DNA of 62,495 bases from Candidatus Acidiferrales bacterium (GCA_030037335.1 JASHRN010000249.1:1-62495); one strand, 5' to 3'; counted from the first letter of the stretch, positions 41,669-50,188 are shown. Program-made: numbers and translations. Notes: generated by a model from the sequence alone, not told the origin.

Positions 41669-42295
41669 TTACCCCCTAAATCGCCGAATGAACGGGCCCA
41701 TCGCCAGCAGGCCCGTAGCGAGCAGTAGCAGAGACGACGGTTCCGGCGTCGTCGCCTTCCAGTCCGTCAAGCATTCGGCCGGCTCACCGGTCTCCAGGTC
41801 AATGCAGTCAAACCCGTGCGACACGTATCCTTTGACGGAACCCGGCACCATCAGCCATGAACCTGCATAGTAGCTGATGTCCAAATAGCCGATATCGCCG
41901 TCGCTGAAATCGGACTGTTCATTGAAAACAAGATTGAAGATGTCCGGTCCATGGCGGAAGGTCTTCACCGAAACGGATTCCAATGTGAGGAGGAATCCAA
42001 GTCCATCCGAGCAGTCGGGAGGGCCGAAATTGCAATCCACATAAGGCTGGATTGTGGACCGAGTCTCCGGATCGAATTGGAAGTTTTCCATCATGGGAAC
42101 GCTTACCCCCAGCGAACAAATGCTGGCCGTAGTCACGGGATTCGGCCCGCCGCACCCAACCTCTAACCAACTGATGTCAATGTTTAGCGTCACAACATCT
42201 ACTGGATTGGCAGAGGTGGAACGCGGCCAGGCGATAAGCGCAACTATCGCAACGGCGGAAAAGACAATCCCGCGGGAAAGCCAATTAGGATGCAT
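41669..42295 (-). CDS. PEP-CTERM sorting-domain secreted protein
   Basis: The protein has 208 residues from ATG 42295 with AGGAGG 5 bases upstream. A signal peptide (GIVFSAVAIVALIAWPRSTSA) is followed by a Cys-containing beta-rich domain. The C-terminus TPEPSSLLLLATGLLAMGP plus basic RRFRG is a PEP-CTERM signal: Pro-Glu-Pro, membrane helix, arginines. Such signals are recognised by exosortase (EpsH/XrtA), which is not in the window. The four internal cysteines (SICSLG, YVDCNFGPPDC) could form disulfides. The role of the mature domain is unknown. Confidence 0.85.
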   Translation of the reverse strand: MHPNWLSRGIVFSAVAIVALIAWPRSTSANPVDVVTLNIDISWLEVGCGGPNPVTTASICSLGVSVPMMENFQFDPETRSTIQPYVDCNFGPPDCSDGLGFLLTLESVSVKTFRHGPDIFNLVFNEQSDFSDGDIGYLDISYYAGSWLMVPGSVKGYVSHGFDCIDLETGEPAECLTDWKATTPEPSSLLLLATGLLAMGPFIRRFRG

Positions 42296-42556
42296 CGCGG
42301 CCTCCTGCATCAAACGATTAGCCTTGGGGAGGTGCACCAGCAGAACTTGGACCCAGCGACGAGCAATACACCCCGCATAACAGCGCCCAGCATACCACCT
42401 TCCATTCTGTTCTATTGTCTTCAGGAAAGACTTAGAGTCAAGAACGTCGCCGCTTATTGCCCAAGCTTGTACCACCGTGCCATGAAATCGCAAACCTTTG
42501 CACCATGAACCGCGCGGTCATACCACCTAGACGACGAGGAACCTGCTTTTGCCTTT

Positions 42557-42595
42557 GTAGCGCAGAGCTTCGCGCCGTCGCGAAGTTCTGCGGCC
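42557..42595 (+). repeat. Dispersed hairpin repeat, family B copy 3
   Basis: GTAGCGCAGAGCTTCGCG pairs with CGCGAAGTTCTGCGGC, nearly the same as copy 1. Confidence 0.65.
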
Positions 42596-42655
42596 TTTCG
42601 CCTTTAAGGTGTTATCCCGAGCGCAGCGAAGGATATCGCCTCGACGCCTTTGTCT

Positions 42656-42735
42656 TGTCATTCCGAGCCTGCCCGCTGAGGCGCGCGAGTCCCGATGCGC
42701 CTTTCATCGGGACAACGAGGAACCGCTGTTGCCTT
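42656..42735 (+). repeat. Dispersed repeat, family A copy 7 (long core)
   Basis: TGTCATTCCGAGCCTGCCCG, a core containing TCCCGATGCGC/TCATCGGGA arms, and the ending ACGAGGAACCGCTG. Confidence 0.6.
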
Positions 42736-42938
42736 TTGAAGTGTGACTTGTCCTGAGTGTTCTAGCGAAGGGCGCAAGGTACGTTTCTAGTTCGCTTGCC
42801 CTGAGCGTAGTCGAAGGATCACTCGCCACTCGTTTCATGCGTAGGGGCGCTGCTTGTTTACCCTGAGGGACGAAGGGCCGCGCCCGCGCCTGCCCGCCCG
42901 CGGCGGGCAGGGACTCGCTGTTGCTTTGGCCCCTACAC

Positions 42939-42993
42939 TGTCATTCCGAGCGTCCCGATGCGTTGTGTCGGGACAGCGAGGAATCTGCATTTG
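42939..42993 (+). repeat. Dispersed repeat, family A copy 8
   Basis: CTGTCATTCCGAGCGTCCCG with arms GTCCCGA/TCGGGAC and the ending GCGAGGAATCTGCATTTG. Confidence 0.7.
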
Positions 42994-43128
42994 GTTTTTG
43001 GAGTGCGGCTTGTCGTGAGCACATCTGAAGGGCGGTCCGCCTCGCGGACTCTGGCCTGCCCGCCGTGGCGGGCGCAGCCGCCCGAAACGCCGCTATAAAT
43101 GACTTTTTCCTCTTGGTTTCTTAACCCG

Positions 43129-43160
43129 CCTGTCCTGAGCTGCGTCGAAGGGCGCAAGGC
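43129..43160 (+). repeat. Dispersed repeat, family C (representative copy)
   Basis: CCTGTCCTGAGCTGCGTCGA followed by AGGGCGCAAGGC. Related sequences with TGTCCTGAGC and GTCGAAGG at 37811, 42747, 42795 and 43008 define the family. Confidence 0.6.
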
Positions 43161-43343
43161 AGCCTGTGCACCATGCTCTACGCCCGGGAAAACCCTTTGT
43201 AGGAGCGACAAAGCCGGGCTCTGATTGGGAAAAAGCGTGCCAATCCAATAATGTAAATGTGGACGAAGCATCAACGGCCAAAGTACAAAAAAAGCTCGTC
43301 TTTAGAACATTTTGACCCAGCGCAGCGAATAACACTATGAGGA

Positions 43344-43871
43344 ATGGGCGGCATGTGTAGCGACCAAGACCTGTGGACACGCCTCGGTCGAGGAGATGTC
43401 GCGGCCTTCGAGGGTTTTTACCACACTCACTTTCGCCGCTTGCGCGCTTTCCTGCGGATTTACATGGGAGACGAACCCGCGATCGACGACGTTGCGCAAG
43501 AGGCGTTTGTCCAGATTTGGCGGCATCCGAACGGTTTCAATCCGGCAAGGTCTTCTCTAAAGGCCTACTTGTTTGGAATTGCACGCAAGCGCGCAGCCGA
43601 TTGGTGGCGGCATCACGAAATTACGGTTGAGTGCTCACCTGAGCCGCACCTCGACGGGATGGAATCGCCAGTGCTAATCCGCGACGCCGTCGTTCAGCTG
43701 CAGCCTGACTTGCGAAACATACTTTGGCTGCGTGAAGTCGACGGATATTCCTATGAAGAACTTTCCCAAATTCTGGCCATACCTCTCGGAACAGTGAAGT
43801 CGCGCCTATTCGCCGCTCGGGAAGAATTGCGTCAAATCTGGAAAGCGACCTCGAAAGATACGAATCGTTAG
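43344..43871 (+). CDS. ECF RNA polymerase sigma factor
   Basis: The protein has 175 residues from ATG 43344 (ATG 43353 is better spaced from GAGGA and equally possible). Region 2 reads FEGFYHTHFRRLRAFLRIYM then IDDVAQEAFVQIW and YLFGIARKRAADWWR; region 4 has LREVDGYSYEELSQILAIPL with GTVKSRLFAAREEL, the -35-binding helix-turn-helix. It directs polymerase to a specific regulon and is probably held by the anti-sigma factor encoded 8 bases downstream. The inducing signal is not evident. Confidence 0.92.
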   Translation: MGGMCSDQDLWTRLGRGDVAAFEGFYHTHFRRLRAFLRIYMGDEPAIDDVAQEAFVQIWRHPNGFNPARSSLKAYLFGIARKRAADWWRHHEITVECSPEPHLDGMESPVLIRDAVVQLQPDLRNILWLREVDGYSYEELSQILAIPLGTVKSRLFAAREELRQIWKATSKDTNR

Positions 43872-43879
43872 GAGGAGCC

Positions 43880-44893
43880 ATGGAACACAACGAAGCTTTG
43901 CCGCTCGTCTCTGAGATGTTCGACGCGAGGAATGTGTCCCCTGAAGCGGCCCGACACATTCAAAGCTGTCCCATTTGCCGCGAGCGCCTGCGCGACTACG
44001 ACGAAATGAAAATCGAGTTGCGCTTGGCAGCCTCTGCTGCCGACTCAGAATCCCCTGAACCGCAGTTGACGCTCCCTAATCGAACCCGTCTGTCCAGGTG
44101 GACGCAAGGGTGGCGAACCGGAGTATCCATTCCTAAGCCGGCGTTCGCCCTGGGCATCGTCCTGATCGTGGCATTATCCGTAGGCCTTGGCTACGTTCGG
44201 GCACAAGGCTCACGACAGATATTTCACTTCGAGGTTGACTCGCCCCAGGCCGAAGGGCGTTGGGGTGCCGAGTTACAGGCGGGAGGCAAAGCCATTTACG
44301 GAATGCCTGCTCCTCGAGGAAACGTCAGGGTCATGTTCCAGCTTCTTGGAATTCGAGATGGCGTTGCGCATCTTTCCGTTCATGCCCGCCTATTCAACGG
44401 CAACCCATCCCTCACGGAGCTGCGTGCGTTGGGAAATGTTCCCGCCCGAGAGTATCAGTACACTCCTGGCGAGATATTGGAGATTCCCATCAATGACTGG
44501 GGTACGTTGTCCCTGAAAGGCGAGTTGCTGGACCACGCCGAGAAATTCCCTTGGTACAATTCCTCCGTCGAACCGTCTCCGAATCAAATCGTGCTGAATG
44601 CACCCGTGTTATTGAAGGACAAAGGACTGGTTTTCCAAGACGCCGGATCGCGCAGTGCAACCGGCCCAAACCCATCCGTGTCTTTCTATGTGCCGGGGCA
44701 AGGTCGCTTTATTATTAGACTCCAGTCTTTCGAGGGGGCTGTGCGTGCGTCGGCCGATTTCAGCCAAGTCAGCTTCGATCTCGACGGTGATGAGTACCTC
44801 TTAGCCTGCGCTACTTCGGTCACTGGTGGGCCGCAACCACGGCAGATTTGGATCTACTTGGATCGCAACGGCGAACCCGACAGCCCCTATTAA
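43880..44893 (+). CDS. Zinc-finger anti-sigma factor with large periplasmic domain
   Basis: The protein has 337 residues; AGGAGGAG precedes ATG 43880. The N-terminal part has the ZAS zinc site His-x3-Cys-x2-Cys (HIQSCPICRERL), which binds the ECF sigma factor. A single helix (FALGIVLIVALSVGLGYVRA) crosses the inner membrane. The outer about 220 residues are beta-rich (FHFEVDSPQAEGRWGAELQA, FYVPGQGRFIIRLQSFEGA) and may sense an envelope signal; no named domain is recognised. Gene order and spacing mark it as partner of the upstream sigma factor. Confidence 0.85.
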   Translation: MEHNEALPLVSEMFDARNVSPEAARHIQSCPICRERLRDYDEMKIELRLAASAADSESPEPQLTLPNRTRLSRWTQGWRTGVSIPKPAFALGIVLIVALSVGLGYVRAQGSRQIFHFEVDSPQAEGRWGAELQAGGKAIYGMPAPRGNVRVMFQLLGIRDGVAHLSVHARLFNGNPSLTELRALGNVPAREYQYTPGEILEIPINDWGTLSLKGELLDHAEKFPWYNSSVEPSPNQIVLNAPVLLKDKGLVFQDAGSRSATGPNPSVSFYVPGQGRFIIRLQSFEGAVRASADFSQVSFDLDGDEYLLACATSVTGGPQPRQIWIYLDRNGEPDSPY

Positions 44894-45012
44894 ACGAGAC
44901 TCAAGTAGGGATGGGAGTTTATTTCAAGTCCGATGGCGTACTTTAGAAGGCACGTCATCTCGAAGAGATAATGCCCGCGAACGCTTCAACTTGCTTCGAC
45001 GTCCCCTTTTCC

Positions 45013-45041
45013 TTGACTTTCCATTTACTTTCCGGTATATA
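45013..45041 (+). promoter_or_regulatory. Strong sigma70-like promoter with no annotated gene behind it
   Basis: TTGACT (45013-45018), a 17-base spacer, then TATATA (45036-45041). Transcription would start near 45048 and meet a terminator-like hairpin about 50 bases later. Confidence 0.6.
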
Positions 45042-45047
45042 GTAGCT

Positions 45048-45118
45048 TTGGCTGGCAATTTCAGCTGTATCTTACGAAAGGTTACGCGAATGAATCGGCC
45101 GCGACTGCGCGGCCTTTT
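45048..45118 (+). ncRNA. Small RNA or leader-peptide transcript candidate
   Basis: Between the promoter at 45013-45041 and the hairpin at 45097-45118 a transcript of about 70 bases is predicted. It contains a small hairpin (GCTG/CAGC near 45050-45066). It also contains AAAGG (45077-45081) 8 bases before ATG 45090, which opens an 18-residue frame MNRPRLRGLFAFYALFKF ending at 45146 and running through the hairpin. It may therefore be a regulatory RNA, or an mRNA for a tiny peptide. The stretch 44894-45280 contains no other gene. No known RNA family is recognised. Confidence 0.4.
45097..45118 (+). terminator. Terminator-like hairpin of the small transcript
   Basis: GGCCGCG (45097-45103) pairs with CGCGGCC (45108-45114) around ACTG and is followed by TTTT, then CGCTTTTT. 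A second, weaker plus-strand hairpin with T-run (AACTC/GAGTT) is at 45207-45225. Confidence 0.6.
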
Positions 45119-45280
45119 CGCTTTTTATGCGCTTTTCAAATTCTAATCGAGTTTCTATGGGAAATTAGAAATTGAGGCAATCTATTGAAAACAAAGCCCA
45201 GCTGCCAACTCTAATTGAGTTTTTTCAGGTTTTTTTTCAGACTTTGTCCGTTTCCGGACATTCATCAGCAGCTTATAAAA

Positions 45281-46363
45281 TCAGCTCTGCCGCGCGTTTG
45301 CCGCACTCGGCAAATGTCCGACCTGCTCGCGTAGCGAACGAATCGATAACCCGCTCCGCAGCGCCGAATAAAGACCGATCAGCGCCACAGGCAGCGTCAG
45401 CCACCACCATGCGAAAAACGAAAAGCTCTTCGCCGTATTTTTGTCCACGACCATGAAAATGCTCAGCCCCAGAACGCAAAAGAGCTGGTACGAACCCACG
45501 TTGGCGGGCGCATTCGGCAGCGACACGCCAAGATTGATGATCAGCAGCAGCAGCACCGCCCCGATAAACGGCAATCCGATTCCGTACGATTTCATCATCG
45601 CCCAGAGCGCGAGCACCTGGCAGAAGGGCATCAGAAGGGAAGTGAGCACGGCGGGATAAAAGCTGGGCGACGTGCCCATGGCATGCAGACCCATCAGCGT
45701 CGACATTAGTTTGCCGGGAACGCGCTTGCCTCCATGCATTCGCCGAGGATCGCCCGCGAACCGCAGCTCGATGTATACAATCAGCGCGACAAAAACTCCC
45801 AGCAGCGCCAGAGTCGCGACTCCGAGAATATCCGCAATGTGCCGGAATCGCGTTGGCAGCGGCAGGAACAGCGACATCACGCCAATACCCGCTACGGTCA
45901 CGACCAGATCGATGAGCCGCTCCACCAAAACCGAACCGAGCACGGTCACAAACGGGAGGTCTTCGGATTTGGAGATCAAATAGGCTCGAAGCGGCTCGCC
46001 CGGTCGCAGTGGAAAAAGCACGTTGGCGAAGAGTCCCACAAACACGGCGCGAATCGTATTTTTTTGCTTTGCGCCACCGAAAGGAGAGAGCAGCAGTTTC
46101 CAGCGAATGCCTTGCACCACGTAGCTGAGCACGTCGAGCACAATTCCGAGAAGCACCCAGCTCCAGCTGACATTGGCCAGTTCTTCGAGCGCTTCTTTTA
46201 CATGAAAGTCGTACAGGACCCAAACGAGGCAGGCAATCGAAACGGTGTAGCCGATCCACGCGTAAATGCGCGACTTCGAACGCGAAGGTTTTGTGGCGAT
46301 CGTGTTCAAGAATGGTATCCGGTTCTCAACGAGGAATTGCGCCGCCGCTCCACGTCGCGCCAC
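45281..46363 (-). CDS. Flippase-like integral membrane protein (YbhN/UPF0104, LPG-synthase TM type)
   Basis: The protein has 360 residues if it starts at GTG 46363; the TTG before NTIATKPSRS is an alternative, and no ribosome site decides. About eight membrane helices are present, with the family's conserved segments: GIRWKLLLSPFGGAKQ, LFANVLFPLRPGEPLRAYLI, VLVERLIDLVV and INLGVSLPNAPANVGSYQLF. Members are thought to move lipids or lipid-linked sugars across the inner membrane, or to act in glycosyl/lysyl-lipid synthesis. It stands alone, convergent with the sigma/anti-sigma operon. Confidence 0.88.
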   Translation of the reverse strand: MARRGAAAQFLVENRIPFLNTIATKPSRSKSRIYAWIGYTVSIACLVWVLYDFHVKEALEELANVSWSWVLLGIVLDVLSYVVQGIRWKLLLSPFGGAKQKNTIRAVFVGLFANVLFPLRPGEPLRAYLISKSEDLPFVTVLGSVLVERLIDLVVTVAGIGVMSLFLPLPTRFRHIADILGVATLALLGVFVALIVYIELRFAGDPRRMHGGKRVPGKLMSTLMGLHAMGTSPSFYPAVLTSLLMPFCQVLALWAMMKSYGIGLPFIGAVLLLLIINLGVSLPNAPANVGSYQLFCVLGLSIFMVVDKNTAKSFSFFAWWWLTLPVALIGLYSALRSGLSIRSLREQVGHLPSAANARQS

Positions 46364-46768
46364 GGGATGCTGATTTTTTTGCTAGGTAATGTTTGCGGGG
46401 CGGCGCGTGTATCTTTCTGAATGCCTATGGCAATTCCTCTCCCCCATCTTCCGTTCGTGTTTTATCGTAAATCCCAAGCTCAGATTCCGGGGCAGCCAGA
46501 TAACTCCGATTTCACTTCCACAAAATCACGCGCTTACAGACGAACAGACGGGTACAGCCTACTGTAACGCTCTCGCCGAGGCAATGCCGCCGGTACAAAG
46601 AGATGCCTGAGCGTAGCGGGAAAGACAACGCCGCCTTTCGCGGGTGGGAATTCTCCCGAAGCAGCAGCCAAGCAAATGAGCAGCGGAAAAGGAAAAATGT
46701 AGCCGTCAGTTCATTCGGATCAGGGCCAAGCGAGCCGCCACAGTGCTCAAAAAAAAGCGACGCTTCCC
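46364..46768. other. Gene-free stretch before padR
   Basis: No gene is supported. A family D repeat core (GCGGGTGGGAATTCTC) lies at 46637-46662. The rest shows no recognisable structure. Confidence 0.5.
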
Positions 46769-46808
46769 TTGTTTACCGAGGGCAATGGTGATATACTCGG
46801 TTACCGAG
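46769..46808 (+). promoter_or_regulatory. padR promoter with PadR-type operator
   Basis: -35 TTGTTT (46769-46774), 17-base spacer, -10 TATACT (46792-46797). The palindrome CTCGGTTACCGAG at 46796-46808 overlaps the -10, and a further half-site TACCGAG lies at 46774-46780 in the spacer. This layout indicates autorepression by the PadR product and probably control of the following permease. Confidence 0.65.
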
Positions 46809-46816
46809 GACATGAC

Positions 46817-47152
46817 ATGAGCAAACCTTCCGATCTCGTGCAAGGCACGCTGGACATGCTGATTCTGAAAATCCTGGCGCTGGAGCCGATGAACGGTTTC
46901 GCCGTCAGTCAGCGATTAAAGCAAGTGTCTGGCGACGTGTTACGGATGAGTGAGGGATCGCTGTATCCGGCGTTACATAAATTGGAACAGGAGGGCTGGA
47001 TTACAGCCGAGTGGAAAACGTCCGAAAAGGGCCGGCGCGCGAAATATTATTCGCTGACAAGGCTGGGGCGGCGACAGCTCGGAAAAGAAGCCGACAATTG
47101 GGGCCGACTGTCGAGCGCCATTTCGCGGGTTATTAGGCTGAAACAAGCGTGA
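46817..47152 (+). CDS. PadR-family transcriptional regulator
   Basis: The protein has 111 residues from ATG 46817, 6-7 bases after GAGGA; an earlier TTG at 46769 is open but would overlap the promoter. It is a winged helix typical of PadR: LVQGTLDMLILKILALEPMN, GFAVSQRLKQVSG, SEGSLYPALHKLEQEGWI, and KGRRAKYYSLTRLGRRQLGK with the wing. In Acidobacteria such genes commonly precede ADOP permeases, as here with 30 bases between. It probably represses both genes and responds to a compound not evident from sequence. Confidence 0.93.
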   Translation: MSKPSDLVQGTLDMLILKILALEPMNGFAVSQRLKQVSGDVLRMSEGSLYPALHKLEQEGWITAEWKTSEKGRRAKYYSLTRLGRRQLGKEADNWGRLSSAISRVIRLKQA

Positions 47153-47182
47153 GCGTCGCGCAGGTGCGACACGGGGGTCAAG

Positions 47183-49906
47183 ATGCGACCTGAGCATTGG
47201 ATCTACACGATTCCGCTGCGGTTGCGCTCGTTGTTTCGACGAAGAGAGGCAGACCTGGAACTCGACGATGAACTGCGGGATCACGTCGAGCAAAAAACTG
47301 AGGAGTACGTGACCAAAGGCCTGGCCGTCGAAGAGGCGCGTCGGCAAGCCCTGCTCGAAATGGGCGGAATCGAAAAACGCAAAGAAGAGTGTCGCGACAC
47401 GCGTCGAGTCAATTGGATTCAAGGCCTAATTCAGGACTTGCACTTCGGCGTGCGCATGCTGCGCAAATCCCCCGGCTTCGCTGTCGTCGCGGTGCTCACT
47501 CTCGCTCTCGGCATTGGCGCGAACACCGCAGTCTTTAGCATCTTGGATGCTGCTCTTTTCTCCTCTTCCTATTCGCAGCCGAACCGTATCGTCTACGCAG
47601 GCACGATCAGCCTCTTTACAAGGCATTTGTTGGCCAGTGATCAGCCTATGGCCCTGAACGTCATCTACGAGTCTTGGGATAGACGCAATCATTCCTTCTC
47701 GGCGATGGCCGCCTACGATATGACGCCGGTAACGCTGACCGGCATGGGATCGCCGGAGATGCTTCACGGTGCCGACGTTACTTCCGGCTTCTTTCGGGTG
47801 CTGGGCGTTCAGCCGGTTCTGGGCCGCACATTTCATAGCGGCGAGTCACGGCAGTCGGGGACGGTTATCCTGAGCAATCAGCTTTGGCGCGATCGATTTA
47901 ATTCGAACCCCGAAGTCATCGGCCAAACGATCCGGCTGGATGATCAGCTTTACACCATTGTCGGCATCATGCCCGCGAGTTTCGAATTTCCCAGAGACCC
48001 TGGTTTTGGCGGCAGCGCCACTTTGCGTGCGCTACCCGCTGGGGAAGGCATGCCCGAGCCTGATGTACTGCTGCCCAAAGACCTCTCCAACGTTTCAATC
48101 AATGCGAATAGCTTCGGAATTATAGAGTCGCTGGGGCGCCTCAAGCCCGGAATCAGCTTGGAGAAGGCGCGTGCCGATCTCGAAGTGATCTCGCAGCAAG
48201 ATGCGAACGAATCAACTGGCTTTGTGCGAAAATTCCTGACGAGCAGTCGCGTGGTACTCGTGCCTCTCCGCGAACGATTGATCGGAAACGCTCAGACTGC
48301 GCTTCTCGCCCTTTGGGGCGCCGTCGGCTTTCTCTTGCTCATTGCCTGCGTCAACGTCGCCAATCTCACGCTTGCTCGCGGACTGGCACGGGGAAGGGAG
48401 ATTGCTGTCCGCGTTGCTCTTGGGGCGTATCGTCGACGCGTGGCGCGCCAATTGTTCACCGAGAATCTACTATTAGCCGCCCTTGGTGCTGTTGCCGGTC
48501 TCGCGCTCGCCTACGGTGCGGTTGTCCTTGTTCGCGAATTGGGTCCGGCGGGCCTTCCGCGCCTTCGAGACGCTTCTATCGATCTACCGGTTCTTGCCTT
48601 CACCGCGCTCCTCGCAGCCCTAGCCGGTGTGCTGGCGGGACTTGCGCCAGTCCGCACTGCGTGGCGGCTTCCCGTCGTAGAAGTTCTGAAAGAGGGAACA
48701 CGCTCGAGTAGTGGCCGTGGCCAGCGCCGCTTTCGGAATGCACTCATGGTGGCGGAGATTGCCATGGCGTTGGTGCTGGCGATCGGCTCAGGACTGTTGG
48801 TTCGCAGCTTCCTGCAAATTACCGCCATCGATCTCGGTCTGAATCCGCACAATCTCCTTACCGCGGAAGTGGCCGATCCTCCCCGCGAGTTTGGCCCTAA
48901 TGCGGAAAGCCTTAACCTCGCCGCAGAACGCAACCTTGCCGATTCCCTCATTGAACGTGTCGCGCATCTACCCGGCGTGCGCTCGGCCGCTCTGACCAAC
49001 TTGCTTCCCATGTCTGGTTTTATGATGACGGGCGGCTTCCAAGTCAAGGGTCGATCCACGATCAGCCCGGATCTCACGTCAACAGAAATTGTCGAGGGCG
49101 TCGGCCCTGGCTATTTTCAGACCATGGGCATTCCCCTCATCGCCGGCCGCGAATTCGAGCCGCGCGACATGGCAACGACCGCCCAGGTGGTGATCGTCAA
49201 CGAAACGCTCGCCCGCACCTACTTATTTCCCGGTAACCCGATCGGACAGGAGCTTGAGAACAGGTTGGGGGCCGTCAGGATCGTGGGCGTCGTCGGCGAT
49301 ATTCGCCAGGCCGGGCTCCTGAATCCGCCGATGCCCACCGTGTACTTGCCATATGACCACTCTCCGGCTTCTCTGTGTCTGGTCATCCACACCACAGGCG
49401 ATCCCCTTGCTCTCGTTGCTTCTTTGCGCGACCAGGTGCAAAGCATCGACAAACAGTTGCCGGTTTTCGATATCGCCACAATGGACGAGCGCCTCAGCAA
49501 AATGGAAGCTGGCCGTCGATTCGAAATGATCGTCCTCGGCATCTTCGCGTTCGTGGCCCTCTTGCTCGCCGCGCTTGGAGTCTATGGAGTAATTTCATAT
49601 TCGGTCTCGCAGCAGACGCGCGAAATCGGAATTCGGATGGCCCTCGGTGCTGAAAAAAGCGTGGTAATGCGCTCGGTTGTTGGTAAGGCGCTTACTCTCG
49701 CGCTTATCGGCGTCGGAATCGGCGCCGCTGGCGCGCTTGCGTTGACGCGTTATCTGGAGAGCCTGCTCTACCACATTCGGCCCGACGATCCACTAACGTT
49801 TGGCTTAGCTGCTGTCGTGCTGCTCGCCGCGGCTCTGCTAGCTGCCTTTCTCCCTGGTCGCCGCGCGATGCGCCTCGATCCCATGGTTGCCCTGAGGTAC
49901 GAGTAA
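47183..49906 (+). CDS. ADOP-type permease (MacB periplasmic core plus two FtsX domains)
   Basis: The protein has 907 residues. An N-terminal cytoplasmic helix pair (ADLELDDELRDHVEQKTEEY) is typical of the acidobacterial duplicated orphan permeases. Then come a membrane helix (GFAVVAVLTLALGIGANTAV), a MacB periplasmic core, an FtsX module (LWGAVGFLLLIACVNVANLT) and a second copy of core plus FtsX (EIGIRMALGAEKSVVMRSVV). The ATPase subunit needed for an ABC system is absent from the window, which is normal for ADOPs. Export or mechanotransmission across the envelope is expected; the substrate is unknown. It follows padR. Confidence 0.92.
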   Translation: MRPEHWIYTIPLRLRSLFRRREADLELDDELRDHVEQKTEEYVTKGLAVEEARRQALLEMGGIEKRKEECRDTRRVNWIQGLIQDLHFGVRMLRKSPGFAVVAVLTLALGIGANTAVFSILDAALFSSSYSQPNRIVYAGTISLFTRHLLASDQPMALNVIYESWDRRNHSFSAMAAYDMTPVTLTGMGSPEMLHGADVTSGFFRVLGVQPVLGRTFHSGESRQSGTVILSNQLWRDRFNSNPEVIGQTIRLDDQLYTIVGIMPASFEFPRDPGFGGSATLRALPAGEGMPEPDVLLPKDLSNVSINANSFGIIESLGRLKPGISLEKARADLEVISQQDANESTGFVRKFLTSSRVVLVPLRERLIGNAQTALLALWGAVGFLLLIACVNVANLTLARGLARGREIAVRVALGAYRRRVARQLFTENLLLAALGAVAGLALAYGAVVLVRELGPAGLPRLRDASIDLPVLAFTALLAALAGVLAGLAPVRTAWRLPVVEVLKEGTRSSSGRGQRRFRNALMVAEIAMALVLAIGSGLLVRSFLQITAIDLGLNPHNLLTAEVADPPREFGPNAESLNLAAERNLADSLIERVAHLPGVRSAALTNLLPMSGFMMTGGFQVKGRSTISPDLTSTEIVEGVGPGYFQTMGIPLIAGREFEPRDMATTAQVVIVNETLARTYLFPGNPIGQELENRLGAVRIVGVVGDIRQAGLLNPPMPTVYLPYDHSPASLCLVIHTTGDPLALVASLRDQVQSIDKQLPVFDIATMDERLSKMEAGRRFEMIVLGIFAFVALLLAALGVYGVISYSVSQQTREIGIRMALGAEKSVVMRSVVGKALTLALIGVGIGAAGALALTRYLESLLYHIRPDDPLTFGLAAVVLLAAALLAAFLPGRRAMRLDPMVALRYE

Positions 49907-50041
49907 GTGGCACCGCGGCTAAGTAGGCCGAGTGTAAGAATTCGTCGCTGAGTATTAATGCGGTGCTCGGTCGCGGCGCAGCGAAATGCCGCGCTCTTTT
50001 CAATGCGCGGGTTTTGCGCTGATTTTATGCGGGGCAAATGG

Positions 50042-50071
50042 TTGACAAGGCCAAGCGGCAGCGCGTATCAT
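50042..50071 (+). promoter_or_regulatory. rpsA promoter
   Basis: TTGACA (50042-50047), an 18-base spacer and TATCAT (50066-50071). A 5' UTR of about 110 bases follows, with a hairpin CGAGGA/TCCTCG near 50138-50152 that could serve S1 autoregulation. Confidence 0.6.
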
Positions 50072-50188
50072 CCTTTCGATACAGCGCGTTAACAGTGCTG
50101 GATCCCCTTCTTTCGTTCACATCGTTGGGAGGAGTCTTCGAGGATTTTCCTCGGCAAGCAGGGTAAGTCCCTCACGGAGGTCGCTTGC

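Larger units (their letters stand above)
42296..43343. other. Long gene-free mosaic of dispersed repeats
   Basis: About 1050 bases without a supported gene. Present are a family A end at about 42530-42550, family B at 42557-42595, family A at 42656-42735 and 42939-42993, and family C (TGAGCGTAGTCGAAGG-like) at 42747-42780, 42795-42819, 43008-43035 and 43129-43160. GC-rich palindromes such as CCCGCCGCGGCGGG-like runs occur at about 42890-42910. The order differs from other clusters, so this looks like successive insertion of several mobile repeat types. Confidence 0.65.

Noticed and set aside
32932-43160. CRISPR array
   Set aside because: Repeats are of several families, unevenly spaced, with no constant-length spacers and no cas genes.
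44826-45146. 106-residue open frame overlapping the anti-sigma gene end
   Set aside because: It overlaps real coding sequence in another frame and a promoter; only its last 18 codons have a ribosome site and are discussed with the small RNA.
50082-50188. Riboswitch in the rpsA leader
   Set aside because: Only one simple hairpin is seen; nothing matches a known riboswitch, and S1 leaders are often structured.
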